DNA of 64,000 nucleotides from Sipunculus nudus (GCA_026874595.1 CM049313.1:14875508-14939507), one strand, 5' to 3'. Shown: positions 35,921-49,147, numbered from the stretch's first letter. The notes: generated by a model from the letters alone, not told the origin. Numbers and translations are program-made.

Positions 35921-36091
35921 TACTTACGCGGATATCCACAATAGCTCATTATGATCAGCTTAAATATAAATATATCACTTATAAACAATAAAATGAACTT
36001 ATCTGGATATCCATAATAGCTCAATATATTCAGCTAAAATATTATTTTAATTAATTAAAAAATAATCTTACCCGGATATCCAAAATAGCTG
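35921..36091 (-). repeat. Three tandem copies of the exon-1 3' end and donor region
   Basis: A block around GGATATCC, which spans the end of the first channel exon and its donor, occurs three times in the same orientation: GGATATCC at 36074, 36005 and 35930, spacing 69 and 75 bp. On the minus strand each reads AGCTATTxTGGATATCC and then a donor-like sequence: the authentic GTAAGA, a degraded ATAAGT, and a strong GTAAGT. The second and third copies lie in the intron. They may be decoy or alternative donors, but use of them would bring in-frame stops or a frame change, so they are probably relics. Confidence 0.6.
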
Positions 36092-36272
36092 GCTTTTCAA
36101 TGAACCTTTGAAACAGACGCGACATCTGCCAGAAAAGTATGCCCAACGCTCCTAGAAGACATGCACTCCACAGGAATCTCTGCCAGAATCCTTTTGATGC
36201 TGACAGACGACCAACTCCGTGAATGCTTGTGTATTCCGTGAACTCTTTTATTTTGTCCTTTATTTTCCCCAT
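36072..36272 (-). CDS. DEG/ENaC-family sodium channel, first coding exon (N-terminus and TM1)
   Basis: This exon encodes the cytoplasmic N-terminus and first membrane segment of a trimeric DEG/ENaC cation channel of the plasma membrane. The 67 codons start at an ATG in good Kozak context (A at -3, G at +4) and end in phase 0 at a GTAAGA donor. Residues 16-20 (SIHGV) contain the His-Gly gating motif that the family carries just before TM1. A hydrophobic helix spans roughly residues 33-53 and is followed by basic and aromatic residues. The last codons, ILDIR, join in frame to VHVEELDFPA of the exon at 12482-12895. TM2 and the rest of the extracellular domain must lie left of the window. The family call is firm. 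Which subclass it is (ASIC-like, FMRFamide-gated or other) cannot be settled from these exons. Confidence 0.87.
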
Positions 36273-37679
36273 TCTCTTCTCAGTTACCTTTATCAAATAA
36301 AGATATATTTCTCAGAGTTTGTGTCTTTCAGACTTAGTGATTATAAAGCACCTTTCCTGTCTGTACGAAGTTCGTTAATAAGACCATCTGACCTGATTTT
36401 CATGTTTAATACAAGTTCATCCTCGTGAAACATCGCGGGCCAATTCCTGTTTTTAAGTTGTGTCGATCGGTTGCAAAAGACTTTCCAAACCTGAATGTAA
36501 CTTAATGTGTTCTAATTCATCAGCTGTCAATAAGATTTCTTTGGAGGCTTAAAGCGGCTTCGGATTTCATTCAACTTGTTGTCGAACACGACAGAAACTG
36601 TTGGTAAACTTTTTCTTGCATAGCGACCGGTTCAAGTTTACTGGTTCTGTACAATTGTTGACTGTGTTTTGTGTATAGATAATGAGTGTCTCCCAATTGT
36701 GTTTAACATGGTTCTATGGCAACCTGTTTTATACACCAAGTCACAAACGCGAAAAAATGTATACCGGATCAATGGCACTGATGCTAACGTAACTGATGTG
36801 TCATGTGTCAGTGCTGCTCTTGGCTTCTGAACGTCATTTTCCCGGATGATTCTTGAAAAATTTATAGATTTAAGTCCGAAAGATCGATCTATGCCTTACT
36901 ATGCATGGCAAAACTAGTGAGTTTGCTAAAGGCTGAAAAGCGTAATGCTGAAATGGGCTTGTGTGCTAGACATGTAATCGTTAAGTTATGATTTTCACGT
37001 GCTATCGGTAGACCTAAATATCCGCGCCACAAACCCTGGACCACACTGAGCAGACTCACACTTATAAGAGTATGACTCAGCTGTTTAGGGATTGTTGGTG
37101 TCAATATCCGACATCAAAAATGCAGCGGGGCTTCTTTATACACCAGCCGCGTAGGTATAAATGTAGTGAAGAGAAATTGATTACATACAAACATAATATA
37201 CATAAAAAGATTAAACTTTCTTGATAAAAAAAGAAAAAAAGATACCGCAATAACAATTTATACAAGATAATAAATATGTGACAACCAAGATTTGTTTTTT
37301 GAGGGAATCTTAGAGGTTTGGATGCAATCGATTTCGAGTTACCAAGGGTTATTCTGAAACCAAGCTAACCCCCGTCCCCAACCCCGGGAACAATAGCGTG
37401 CCCACTCACAATTATTTTCGAAAATGTTAAATTTTTAAAGTTGCTTTGAATCAAAATGAGTGTTGAACATTTTTATATATACTTTATTGCAAATATTCCG
37501 CCGGGACGGGGGCCCTGCCATTCTGGATATATAAGAAAAAAATAAGAGAAAATTCAGTCTTAGTGGGTTACGTAACCCATCTCCCGTGCTCTCTCCCCAC
37601 GCAATGCGATGAGACATACTATTGTCCATTCCAGCACCCCTGTCCACCTGTCTTTCTCCAGATTATATTTTTGCAAGTC

Positions 37680-38110
37680 AAAAATCGGCAAAACTGTTTG
37701 CCCCTAAAGCAGAAACGGAAAAATGCGTAATTAACAATTTTGGAAATAATAGCCTACCTTTTGTCATTTTCCTGTAAACAATTTAAAACCATTTTATGAG
37801 AAACAAGTCAATACTGTTGCGACATCTAACAACCAATCTATGAAATGTACTTGGCAGGGAACAGTGATGACGTCATAATAGAGGTTACGCACAAAAGAGG
37901 CCTCATATTTATGGGACCAACAATCAAGAGCTGCCGACCCCGGTTCACAGCGAGGCTTGTAAATGTTCTCTTTGAGTTGTGCACGCTTCACTGTTACGTC
38001 ATATTACTTTATACTCATATCCAAAGATGTTAAACAATGGTCACCTGTTAGGGCCGCCATGAACCACGGATATATATGAGACGTCAAGCAGGCCGTAAAG
38101 TGCAAGATTT
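37680..38110 (+). repeat. Dispersed repeat, copy 2 of 2
   Basis: Counterpart of 5580-5950, with the same block order (TGCGTAATTA, TTTTGGAAATAATA, GATGACGTCATAA, GCTGCCGACCCC, TTCACTGTTACGTCA). The two copies are diverged, so the family is old. Confidence 0.55.
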
Positions 38111-39699
38111 TTATATCTTAAGCAGGTAGGGTACTAAATATTATGCATTTTCCTATTTTTGCAATTGATCCAAATTGGACCAGTGGTGGTGGAACTACAA
38201 ATACCAAAACCACATATGCAATACGAGAGATAATCGTTATTGTTAAAAAGAAATTGATCTCGAATGAACGAGAAAATTGTCATTTTCCAAGGTAAACTGT
38301 TTTTTACGCGTCTGACAGTCCGTTGATTTAGGGCCAACTCGGCGTGTCCAGTTACTGGCAATGTTGGCTTCTCTTGAACAAAAGAAAATCTTGAAAAGAG
38401 AATAATTATATAAGAAATTTTTTTAGGAACGGGGTTATCCAGAAAGATAAGTGATCCCTTCTGACATTCATAATGAATTTACTTTGCAAAAATATTAACA
38501 ATTTAATTGAAAGGGCAGTATGAGGCATGCATGCAATTGGTGCAAGGCAATATATATATTTGAGCATGTTGTCGATCAAGCCATGTTGATCATATAGACC
38601 ATACTTTTGACACAATAGAGCTTACACTTCCAACCTTCCATCGAGAATCTCAAAACATTTAGATGTCCAAATTTGTATCAAAGACCTTATATTTACAAAA
38701 ATTAATCGGTTTCACTCAGGTTGGTCGAATAATTGAAAATATTTATATATATATTGTCGCAAATATGAAATGACATAACCTCTGGCATGTAGGTGATGCC
38801 GCTCTCCCCTGATAGGTTACCTTCCAAATAGGCTCCTGCAGGTTACAAGTTAAGCCCACACGACGCACTCACTACATGGCGTTTGGCATGTGCCTGTTGC
38901 TGTCGCCCTGCAAAGTATTTACTTACTCTCCAGGGAACAGGGCTAATTATGCTTCAATTTTTCTTTCAAGAATTCAAAACTTATAATTATTATTCCTCGC
39001 TTAAACGTTAAAATAATTTCTATACCTTATTCTTATTATTATATTTTATTTAAGATAAGGCTAATTAAAACATTTTTCTGCTTTTACCATATGTTAAATT
39101 GTGGGCACACATTAAATTTTTTTTTCTTTCAGCAATTACCAAGTTACCCCAACGTACACATGTACCAAAATACCTTCATTTGACGAATATCTACTGTTAC
39201 TGAATAGAGCTGCCCGACATTATCTTTACATCGGGATACATCCCTAAATAGCGTATCGGGATACAGGCACTCTCCATGGTGTAGATGGTGGCATTCGGTA
39301 GTCTTCATAGGTCTTTATAGCTGTTCGTCGATCCTTTAGGTAGACAAAATAACTGTCAGTCTTACAGTGCTCCAGTATAACATATCAACATGGGTCTTGC
39401 AAAAGTTTGTTTGAAATAATGTTTTTTTATACAACTGAGTTAAACCTTATTAATAAGGAATAAGGTATATTTTTTTAGTGTGGATGTAGTCGCTTCTTTA
39501 ACTAATCTCAACCTCAATCTGGATAAATCTGTTTCGGTTTGGAATACGTGACAAGGCGATATCACACGCTTCCTGTCATTAATATTATATCCTGGAGTCA
39601 GGTAACTACTTGGTGTCAGGTAACTACCGTCCTGTGTGTAATCAACCCCAATTACTGAGTCATAACATGGAGGTACTCGCCAAATTCTGCACTCGTTTG

Positions 39700-39858
39700 T
39701 GAGTGATACATGGCTGTAGGGCACAGCCTTTCCATTATACAGAGCGCTCACCCTGGATGGGGGCCGACAGTGGAAAGTCTCACCGCTTCTCGGCTGAGAT
39801 TTGAACTCACATTCTCCCCCGCTGAGCCCTGTGCTCTACCTTTAGAACACATAAACCG
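39700..39858 (-). mobile_element. tRNA-derived SINE, same family as 7498-7800
   Basis: On the minus strand TTCTAAAGGTAGAGCAC (A-box region) and GAGTTCAAATCTC (B box) are followed by AGCCGAGAAGCGG and a GAGCGCTCTG segment that matches the 7.5 kb copy. The tail may run on to about 39590, where a CCTGACACCAAG / CCTGACTCCAGG repeat resembles the CCTGGATGACACCAGG of the other copy. Confidence 0.65.
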
Positions 39859-40486
39859 GCATTTTCAAATTGTTGTTTTGTTTTTGGGCCTAATGTGAAT
39901 TTTTAAAGATTAAATTGTATCAGTGTCACTCTTGAAACACACGAATGACGCATCAAGGTTTTAACTTCAAATACGAGTGTTGAAAGCTCTTAGTCATCTT
40001 AACCTATGCATATACAAGTGCACCAAACATTTTTAAAACTTAACTGATTTTTTTCTAAACATAGAATATAAAATAATATGATCTCCCGTATTCTAATCGA
40101 TGTCAATGAGTCCGTGGATTGACACAGGACAATTTGCAGCAGTACCTACATATATAATTTCTGAATCTAGGGAGTTTTCAAGAGATCATATAAAATATTC
40201 TCTATGATACATTGAGCAAAACGCACTGATATTTAAATTTTCATGTTTTTATTTAAATGTTTAAACAGAATTAAAATAAATTAAAATATATTCATAATGA
40301 GAGTTTTGTAGGTTTGAACATTATATTAGCAGTATATTAGCTTTAATGGACTCAGCTTAATTAAATCCTAGAAATGTACCCAGAAGAAATATTAAGGTGT
40401 TTTCAGCAAACCAAAATTACATTCAATACGTGTTCTTGTTGGGTTTTATACAGACGCCAAAATACTACAACCGTATATATATATAT

Positions 40487-40549
<63 letters not shown>

Positions 40550-40983
40550 ATATATAAAATATATTCAATTTATAAATCCTGTTTATCCTGTTTAAATACT
40601 TTATTATCCCATTTTAATACTGATTCAACCAAAGGATAAACATGAATCATGGCCATATTTCGCTCATCTTAGCTTGGTCTCCGTTTAAAACAGATTGTCA
40701 TAATGTAAATCCAGTGTTTTTCATACTTGTATGTATTCTAACACATTCGCGTCAATAGAAGTCAATATCTGAATTGCCTTTGTTAATTTGCATGATGTTT
40801 GAATTATAATATTATTGGCCGTTTTACCCACCTGCGATTTTATTACAATATTGGCCGTTTAACCCACTTGCGATTTTATTTCAATATGGGCAGGGTATAT
40901 ATTTATATATTATCGAAATTAAGAGAAAGCAATAGATAATTTTGAAATATTAGAACATCGCAACTTTATGCATAATTGTCAGT

Positions 40984-41042
<59 letters not shown>

Positions 41043-42299
41043 GTATGTAAATAGACCTATAATTAATGATAAATTTTTAATTACCTTTTTATGTTATATT
41101 TTATGTTTATTTTATTTTATTACCTTTGTTCTACTACCCCGTTGGATTTCTTTGAAACGACCCCGACTGTTGCAATAAATAGAAACTCCACTTATAGTCC
41201 AGTAATACAGGCTTTCATTTTGGAAAAAATTGCGACAAATTATTTTGCTACCATGCATTCCTCTAAGGTACCCAGGCCGACAGAAAAAGTCAAAGGAAAT
41301 CTAGAAAAGGGAATAATGAATAATTTCATTTACCGTAATGCCACAAAAAGCCATATATAAATTTTCATTGATACATGTTTTATAATAATTAATGCTTCAT
41401 AACGTTTGAACAGTGTGTATTATAATAAAAAAGCATAGTTAATTCACTGGAAAAGGCAAGGGATGTGAAACTAAAAATAACTTTACAGTAAGTAAACAGT
41501 AAGATATATTAAAATGTTTCGATTTAATAGTAAAGAACCCCCGTTTTTTTATTTAACATTTATTATACAAATAGGTCTATTGATAAAAGTACAATGGTGA
41601 ACCCCTTTATGGACCAATGAACAGCAATAATTGCGATTTAGATTTATTTATTGTATATTACAGGGGAAAAGTAACATTTTTTAAAATCATTTAAATGTTA
41701 ATTTTTAGATTTATTAAAAGGGTTGGACAATGAATGAACGAGTAACTGAATGATTGAATAACTGACTGAATGAATGTGTGAAACAAATTTCATTAAAACT
41801 AGATGCTGTTCATAACGTACATAACAAATCATTCTTACTGAAGAATAAAAGGAAACATGCATGGATTTTAATAGTGATATAAACTATGTTATGTAAGGGT
41901 ATTTTTTAGAATTTTTTTAAATATATTTACACATCAAGTTCTAGGGTGAGCAAACAAAATGGTTAACTTAAACATATGGCTTAGACTGAAACGGAAATCA
42001 AAGAGAACAGTCCTCAATTCAAACAATTATTTATGTCCTCATGAAATATTAGAGGCAAATCAATCCCGCAGTTTCTTAAATTATTGTTACATGTCAATAT
42101 TAAAGTCCCTTGACAGTGGAAATTTTTAATATATTGCTCAGCAATCCTGAAAGTTTGTGTGCTTACTGATCCAGCATTTTGCCGATTACTAAATGCCACA
42201 GCCACACAGAGTGTTTTATGTTAAGGACACTTAACTAAAACTCTGTCTCTGTGTTAATATTAAAAGACAAATATGATACCACTGGACAATAGTGATTTT

Positions 42300-43818
42300 T
42301 TAGTGATTTTTCGTATTTCATTTATTGCGTGGAGGCTGTCATGCACCGAGAACAGCCGAACTGCCTTCGACAAAGACCGGAATAACTGGGCACAGAAACC
42401 TCCAGCGAAGGATTAAGAACCATTGTGAATAACCCCCGCTGTCGGTGACAGATTTAAGCATGTTTGGTCTGACATTTGACCCAATCTCTGACCCACGTGC
42501 ATGGTCAGTAAATGTGAAAAAATGTGTCTCGAGATATCTTGGCACTCAAATCTGAATTCAGCCAACAAAAATGGTTAATCTCACAATACATCAATGCAGG
42601 TCATATTTTTGCTTAATGTTGATATGACCGCAACAAGTGTCGCTGCGCTATCACGGAGCATTTACATCTTATATCAACAATGCTGGAGACAGTTGTATCA
42701 CGTAAACTATCTAAGAAAATATGTGCATAATTTCAGTTTATATTTACGTCACGGCGTCACGGATATTAAACAACAAAATAGATCCATTGGTTTATCAACA
42801 TGCAAAAAATGTTCCACGGACAAATACCTTCTGTTGGTTATATTTAGCTTGGATGTTGTCGATGCATGTTTGCTCTATTTACTGAATATTTCCAATACAG
42901 CTCCTCAAGTTTCGTTGTAAAAGCGTGCCGTGTGAATGAACGTGGGCAGGAAGTTTATCCTTGACATTCATATTGATAGACCGTCCTAGGGGAGAATGTG
43001 GCATAAAGTTAACAAAGACATTACCCGGGAGACAAGCAGCAGGAAACAGTGCTTAATACAGAAAACCAGTGCTCCGCCACGCAGGTCGTCTATCAAGACT
43101 TCACCCATTGATCTTGTTGCCTTACTTTAACTGTTTTTTCCACTTTAAATAAATCATATATAGTCCCTACAAAACACATTATTCCTTGCTTAAAGTGGTT
43201 TCCCAGAAACACATCATTTCTCCCAACAAAACCTAAAAAAGGTCATGCTCCAGAATGGGGGAGTCCAGGCGGCAGGGGGGGGGGCCACAAATTTGTCTGA
43301 AACCCTTCATAAAGGTTGTGGCAGCTGGAAAAAAAGGAGGGGGGGGGGGTTCAGGACCCCTTTGGTTCAGCTTATGCAACTAACAGCGTATGCATATACC
43401 GTTTCTTTTTTAGAAACAGTTTTCTTGCTTTAAAACAAACATTTAATTAATCTTTCACATCTTCCTGAAATCAGTCTATCCTTTATAGGGTTAAAAAACA
43501 ATAATATATGTAACCAGCCAAAAGCCTTCGAAAATCTGATGCCCTCGCGTCCCATTATGGTTCGCAAATGTGAACATCATCACTGACCAGGTATTCAATG
43601 TAAACATACCGACGTATGAATTTCTTGCCATGAGCATAGCGCCACAAATAAATGTAAAGATATTGGTACATATCTAATTGAAACAGTATCCCACTGAAAA
43701 TCTATATTTCCTTTTCACTTTTAGAATGAAAAAAAAATGAGCCAACATTCCTCATCTCCTTTAATACATCTCCCAAACCCCGGTGAAAAGCCCGGTATAC
43801 CGGGTTTATCAGCTAGTA
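42300..43818 (-). repeat. Dispersed element starting TACTAGCTGATAAACCCGG (copy A)
   Basis: On the minus strand it begins at 43818 with TACTAGCTGATAAACCCGG and a short CCCGGTATACCGGG palindrome. It shares GAGGAATGTTGGCT, TGGCGCTATGCTCATGGCAA, GGTTACATATxxTTATTG and the CACCGACAGCGGGGGTTATT block with copies at 46428 and 56701. About 0.7 kb between 42500 and 43240 is not seen in the others. No protein was recognised. Confidence 0.7.
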
Positions 43819-46427
43819 TATGCATATGACATTTAATACGATTTTTTTCACAAAATAATGATTAGCTATAGTGACCAGCATGTTTTGAGTAAGAAGATGA
43901 CCCAATTTAAAATGTTTTCCCACCTTTTATGGACGTGCCTATGGAAACTGGATGAATCGATCATTCTTTTAATGCGCAGTGACTGAAGAATAAATTTGCG
44001 TGATTCCCGTAAAAAAAGTCATCTGAAATGGACCCTATAAATATTTACTTGACAAGGGGGCTGTTACACCCGCTTAAAACGGCATTGATTTTGTGCCATG
44101 TTACAACACCTTATTCACCAAGCCCATGAGTTCTTTATATTATGAAAAATCAAAAGTCAGATAAGCTAAACAAAATAAATACCTTGATTATCAAAAACCT
44201 GCCCAATTTGTAATGTTTATTTTACTTTTTCAATTTATCTGGTTTATTATTTATTGTGTGATCATTAATTAAATCGCAATTCATTTCATTCATCTACTGT
44301 CCAACACTCTAACGAAATCTATAAAGTAAAATATCGTAAAGTTTAGTCCAAGTTAATATGTTAATTTAATAAGCAATAAATAATTTCATTACACTTCGCG
44401 TCAGAGAAATTCTAAAGGAATTTTTTTACTGACAAAATTGAATAATTCTATTCATTCATTCCCGAATTCAAGTATTTGGTTTATGTGTGTGATGACGTTT
44501 TTTATTCTCATCACAGAGACTGTAAAATATGTGATGTCTGGGAAAATGTATCGGCATATGCATGTGTACAAGATTGAACATATTTTCTCTAGAGATACGT
44601 GATGCAAAGTTTATCTTTTATTTTGGTGTAGAGTCATTGGAAGCAGAAGTTGGTCTGGTGGCCAAGTTTTAAACTGAGGGCTGCAGGAGTCTTCTTCTGC
44701 AAACCTGTATCCCAAATTCTGTAACATTGCACAAACATGATTCTTAGATTGCTTTCTTTGTTCATAGTTTACCTAAATGATTTCGGCTGATTTATTGGAC
44801 CTTTAACAATGAAAGGACTGTGAGATACTTAAACTAGTAAACAAAGCTAATATATTTATTTTTGTAACAGTGCCCTCTGGGTATAAAAGCATAGCTGTAC
44901 AGGCAATATAAATAACTGGTGTCCATATCCAACGTATGTGTAAGATAAATACATCTTTATTCTGATTCTACTGTCAAAAGACTTCTATTTTATTCTAAAT
45001 ATTTTCGATAAAACATCTTATAAATAGATTAGCATGAAAAAAAGCATTTTAACTAAATTCTTTCAGTATGTGTAAACAGGCCAAGATTTTGTCTGTATCT
45101 AAAAATATCTACAATTTCAGAATATGTTACAGGCCAAGATTTTGATTGTATCAGTTCATAGCTTTAGCAGACTGCCAACTGTTTAAGGTTAGGCAAAAGG
45201 TAAAAAAATCAGTCAGTGCTGCCCGGTACAGGTCAATAGCTACATCTGACACTTGGCCACAGTTGACATAGGGGGCAACTGCCTTCCTCAGCTGAGCTTT
45301 GTCAGCGGAGTTGACCGAACTCAAGCAAAGTTTGATGTATCGGCCTGAAATGTTTGCATGTCCATGCGTCTTTGATGGCTGTCACAACTTACAATGATTG
45401 ACATACAATGTCACTTCAAGAGCTTAAAAACTAGAAGTTTCGTTGAAAATGGGCCATATCAGTGTCCTTTTGCAGAAAGAGTTGTTGCAGTCAAAACATT
45501 TGAATAAATGTATTTTGCAAAATATATTTTTACTCAAAGAAAAGTGTTTTTTTTTTTAATTTTAAAAACCAAATCAATCAATTTTTAATATTTACTTCAT
45601 ATAATTCGTCAAAATTTATTTGGGTATATGTGGAAAGTTATCTTTCACCATTTTTAACAGCACTTGTTAAACATAATGTGGCCCAGACCGATCGCGAACC
45701 AAATCATTAACAAAAAAAAGATTGTATACACAAAATTCGCATATTTGAAAGATGGCCACCTAAACGACATTTTAAGGCATGCTGGACGTCCATCACATGT
45801 TTTCATACAGTTCAGATGCCGTAGTAACTGAAAAACATAACGGCATTTAGTCACCCCATTTGGTAGTCATTCCCAGTATTTGAGGGTCTGGCTCATGGAC
45901 TACTAAGGATCGACACGGACCATCCCGGGTCGGTACGGTCTGCTGCGGGACTCGCCAAGGACCGCCGAGGATGTCCCCGATTTCTAGCACCGTGCCATGC
46001 ACACCGTGGCTTTAAAGCATCAGTGTGTGACCGTCAGGCTTAAAGGTTTTAGCAATAGGCAAGGTTGCAATGGACAGGTATTTTAAAAGAAGTTCTTAAG
46101 GATAAGATTCCATCGGATCAAGGAAATATGTAATACACAGAGCTTACAATCCTATAAAGACTGCTACCAATTACAACATAAAACAAAAGTCAGAAAATGT
46201 AGTGGAGTGGGCCAAGCTAAAACACTAATTATATGAGGTCAGATATAATATAAACAGGCTGCTGTTGAATTTTTTTTCAGAAAATACCGCCTAATTTTAA
46301 TATTACTAGCTGACCCTTCCCGTTCATTATTTAGCAATTGAACACCAGTTAGTTTCATCCCAAATACGGCAGATGGCAATGAAATATAATATAGACTGAT
46401 TAAACTTATTCCATTGTTAATATAACT
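43819..46427. other. Intergenic DNA, little recognised
   Basis: Apart from the candidate coding relic at 45151-45344, no repeat or gene signal is clear. Confidence 0.45.
45151..45344 (-). CDS. Possible exon or coding relic, unidentified
   Basis: After a good CATTTCAG acceptor at 45345-45346 the minus strand stays open for 63 codons (reading from 45342) to a TGA. It encodes a peptide with normal composition, including KAQLRKAVAPYVNCGQVSDV. It has balanced charges and third-position variety, unlike surrounding AT-rich noise. I do not recognise the family. There is no ATG and no clear donor, so it would be a terminal exon, a retrotransposed gene fragment, or chance. Nothing adjacent supports a gene model. 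Confidence 0.28.
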
Positions 46428-46995
46428 TACTAGCTGATAAACCCGGTACTACGGGCTTTTTATCAGGGTTGGGGAGATGAATGAACTAATATGAGGAATG
46501 TTGGCTGGGTTTTTTATTATTAAAAGAAAATATAGATTTTCAGTTAAATACTCTCATAATAAGATATGTACAAATATGTTTTTGCATTTATTTTGTGGCG
46601 CTGCGGTCACGGCAAGAAATTCATATACCGGTATGTTTACCTTGAAGACTTTGCGAGTGATGATGTTTACCCCCATCGCTCCCATTCCACCCACACCCAT
46701 TTTCCGGAAATGGAGACCTTGTATTAGGTCTTGTCATTTATCCCCCTGGGCTGAACCCGTCCTTTTTATAAAGCGAGAGTTATGTGTTTTTCACATTAAC
46801 TGACCACGCACTTGGTCAGAGCCTGAGTCAAATATTGAGCCAAACATTCTCCCTCACTTAAAGCTTGGGTTATAAATTTGCACAATATAGTCCTTAGTCC
46901 TGAGCTGCAAAGGACCGCATAGGCCACCCGGTCTTTGCCAACGGCATATCGGCTGTTTTCGGTCGAAACCTTCATGCAGATCATAAAAAAATGCA
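46428..46995 (+). repeat. Dispersed element starting TACTAGCTGATAAACCCGG (copy B)
   Basis: Starts TACTAGCTGATAAACCCGGT and CGGGCTTTTTATC, then GGAATGTTGGCTGGGT, GTGGCGCTGCGGTCACGGCA and GTCCTTAGTCCTGAGCTGCA, ending near ACCTTCATGCAGATCATAAA. It is shorter than A and C. A related start, TACTAGCTGACCC, occurs just upstream at about 46305. Confidence 0.7.
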
Positions 46996-48300
46996 AAAAT
47001 CACTTAAAATGATGTGTACATTAAAATTTATTTATACTCATATTGGCGAGAACACCACGGGAAAAAATAACCTTTTAAATGAGATATCGCTAAGTATCGT
47101 ACGCAACGCGGTTATAGAGAACTTTTAGAACAAAGACGAACCGAATTCCTTTTAAAAGTATAAGATACAACACCGCACCCATGACAGATGAACATTTCGT
47201 GCCACAGGGCATAGGAATTATATGCCTGTTTTAATTGGCAAATGCAAGGTCTTCACTATGGCTCGGATGGTGGTCTGTATGGGTAAGGGCCAAGATAATT
47301 TGGTTTGAACATATTAATTCATACAGGATTAGAAGTGTACCCGTTTTGTCTAATAGAGAAGCTCTCTTGTGTGACCAAATTACCTAAGCCGAGGGGCAGA
47401 AGTTAGGTTTGTGCCGGCGTTGGTTTGTTTGTTTGTCTTTTACCAACATTACTCATAAGGTTATTACAGGCACTTAACCACAAATCCATCCATTAATTAG
47501 AAATCATTATGTGAATAAAAAATCTAAAGATTCATTCAGATCAGAAAGGTGCCATATAATCTTAAACAAGCAGTGTGTAGTTCATTAACACCATGGTACA
47601 ATGGGCATCACACACAAATAAAAATCTTAGGTAATTGAAAATTAGTCAGAAAACTAAAAGCACAATGGGCTCAATTTTCCTGCAAGGTCGATAGTATTTA
47701 TATTTGCCACTAAATTATGTAAAATAAAACGTGATACAGCCCCTGGATAGATGTCGTGTTGGGCATAATACTAGTAATTTACTTCACTCTAGAGGGGAAT
47801 TCTTTGACGGGGAACTTTTATTTATGCATACCGACTTTGCCAGCCTAGTATTGTTCTCAAACTGAATTCCTCAGTCAGCAACTGGGAGTTGGGCCACACT
47901 AAATTAAATTCAATTAGTCCAAAGAATTGTAGCTAAATTTTTTCTTCTATTGTGTGTGTGTGTGTAGGAAGGGGATAGTATCATTGTTAAATGATGCTCT
48001 TGCCTTAACCACTCTATTATTCAGAATATTGTAGATAACAGTTAAAAAGGAGGGGAAAAGTTCGACCTGTTTTAATTCCACAGAACAACTCTTTTTGGCC
48101 TGGCATTAGATGAGGTTATAAGCTCATAACCCCAACCACCCTCACCAGGCAATTATTGAGACAAATTACATTTTACTAAAGTGTTTTTCAAAAAGTCAAA
48201 AGGTTAACCCCTTTCGTGCAGCCATACAGCCGTGTTGAATTGATTTTCCTGTTATAAATCACACCTGATGAAATAACTAAATAAAAATTTTCGGTTTTAC
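46996..48300. other. Intergenic DNA, nothing recognised
   Basis: AT-rich with a short GT run near 47953; no coding or repeat signature. Confidence 0.45.
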
Positions 48301-48327
48301 TGTAATTGCCATATATATGTATGTATG

Positions 48328-48387
<60 letters not shown>

Positions 48388-48402
48388 AGCGGCGACCTAA
48401 GC

Positions 48403-49104
48403 ATGTGTACCGTTCGAGATGAGAGCCAAGGGGGCGAGTCAGGCACAGAGTTTAACCATAGTCAGCCTATCGCTAAAACTCAACAGTGTGCACCAAATTC
48501 CTTGACTGTTGGGGCAAGACAAGGAGATGGTGACGACATAGGTAACCTGAGGGAGCACGTACTTTCACTGACAGAGCGACTAGACACGGTGCAAAGGGAA
48601 CTAATGGATATGAAAAAGAGAGTGACATCGGTTGAAGCTGAAAATGATGCACTAAAAACCAAATGTGAAAAACTAGAAAACCAATCAAGAAGGGACAATT
48701 TAATATTTCATGGGGTACCAGAAAGTAAGGGTGAATCATGGGATGAATGTGAACAGAAAATTAGATCTGTAATGAAAGAGAAAATGGGTATTGTCTGTGA
48801 TACAGATGTAGAGTTAGGTATAGACAGAGCACATAGACTTCCAGTTAGAAATAGGAATGGTAAACCTAGGCCTATTATTGTTAAATTTACAAAGTTTAAA
48901 GACAAAGAAGAAGTGATATTACAGGCTAGGCAGTCATTAAAGGAAAGTGATATCAAGGCCTCCCATGATTATAGTGATTTGGTTAGAGAGGCTAGAAGGA
49001 ATCTGATTCCTTTTTTGCTGCAGGCTAGAGAAGCAAACAAGGAAGCATACCTGACTTTTGACAAACTGAACATTAAAGGGCAGATGTTTAAGTGGGATGC
49101 TTAA
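48403..49104 (+). CDS. L1-type ORF1 RNA-binding protein of the retrotransposon
   Basis: This is the 233-residue ORF1 protein, a nucleic-acid chaperone that packages LINE RNA. The ATG at 48403 is the first one downstream of the TA array; further upstream the frame is only Tyr/Ile repeats. Residues about 45-95 form a heptad-rich coiled coil (VLSLTERLDTVQRELMDMKK and onward), as needed for the ORF1 trimer. It is followed by SRRDNLIFHGVPES, the start of the RRM-like domain of L1 ORF1 proteins, and later IDRAHRLPV and PRPIIVKFTKFKDKEE of the C-terminal domain. The frame is intact and of normal, slightly short length. It is followed by a ~45-base gap to the ORF2 open frame. Confidence 0.85.
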   Translation: MCTVRDESQGGESGTEFNHSQPIAKTQQCAPNSLTVGARQGDGDDIGNLREHVLSLTERLDTVQRELMDMKKRVTSVEAENDALKTKCEKLENQSRRDNLIFHGVPESKGESWDECEQKIRSVMKEKMGIVCDTDVELGIDRAHRLPVRNRNGKPRPIIVKFTKFKDKEEVILQARQSLKESDIKASHDYSDLVREARRNLIPFLLQAREANKEAYLTFDKLNIKGQMFKWDA

Positions 49105-49147
49105 ACTAACTCGGTTATGATTACACATTCAGCATCTCGTGAATAGG

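Larger units (their letters stand above)
12896..36071 (-). other. 23.2 kb first intron of the DEG/ENaC gene
   Basis: The donor at 36070-36071 and the acceptor at 12896-12897 join R|V in phase 0 and give a continuous DEG/ENaC N-terminus. The intron holds most of the repeats described here: the GA and poly-C tracts near 13.4-13.7 kb, a 169-bp duplication, LINE fragments, and the whole tandem segmental duplication. No host exon was recognised inside it. At 34556-35920 nothing beyond a G-tract/C-tract pair at 35549-35596 is recognisable. Confidence 0.75.
36273..42299. other. Intergenic DNA upstream of the channel gene
   Basis: Beyond the dispersed repeat at 37680 and the SINE at 39700, it holds a long TA array at 40474-40555 and a CT array at about 40990-41038. 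No promoter could be identified with confidence. An 89-codon frame at 41091-41360 (+) has no recognisable motif. Confidence 0.5.

Noticed and set aside
41091-41360. 89-codon plus-strand frame
   Set aside because: AT-rich, no motif, no splice or promoter context; kept only as a remark.
48473-48956. Minus-strand frames of 72-88 codons
   Set aside because: Antisense shadows of the intact LINE ORF1.
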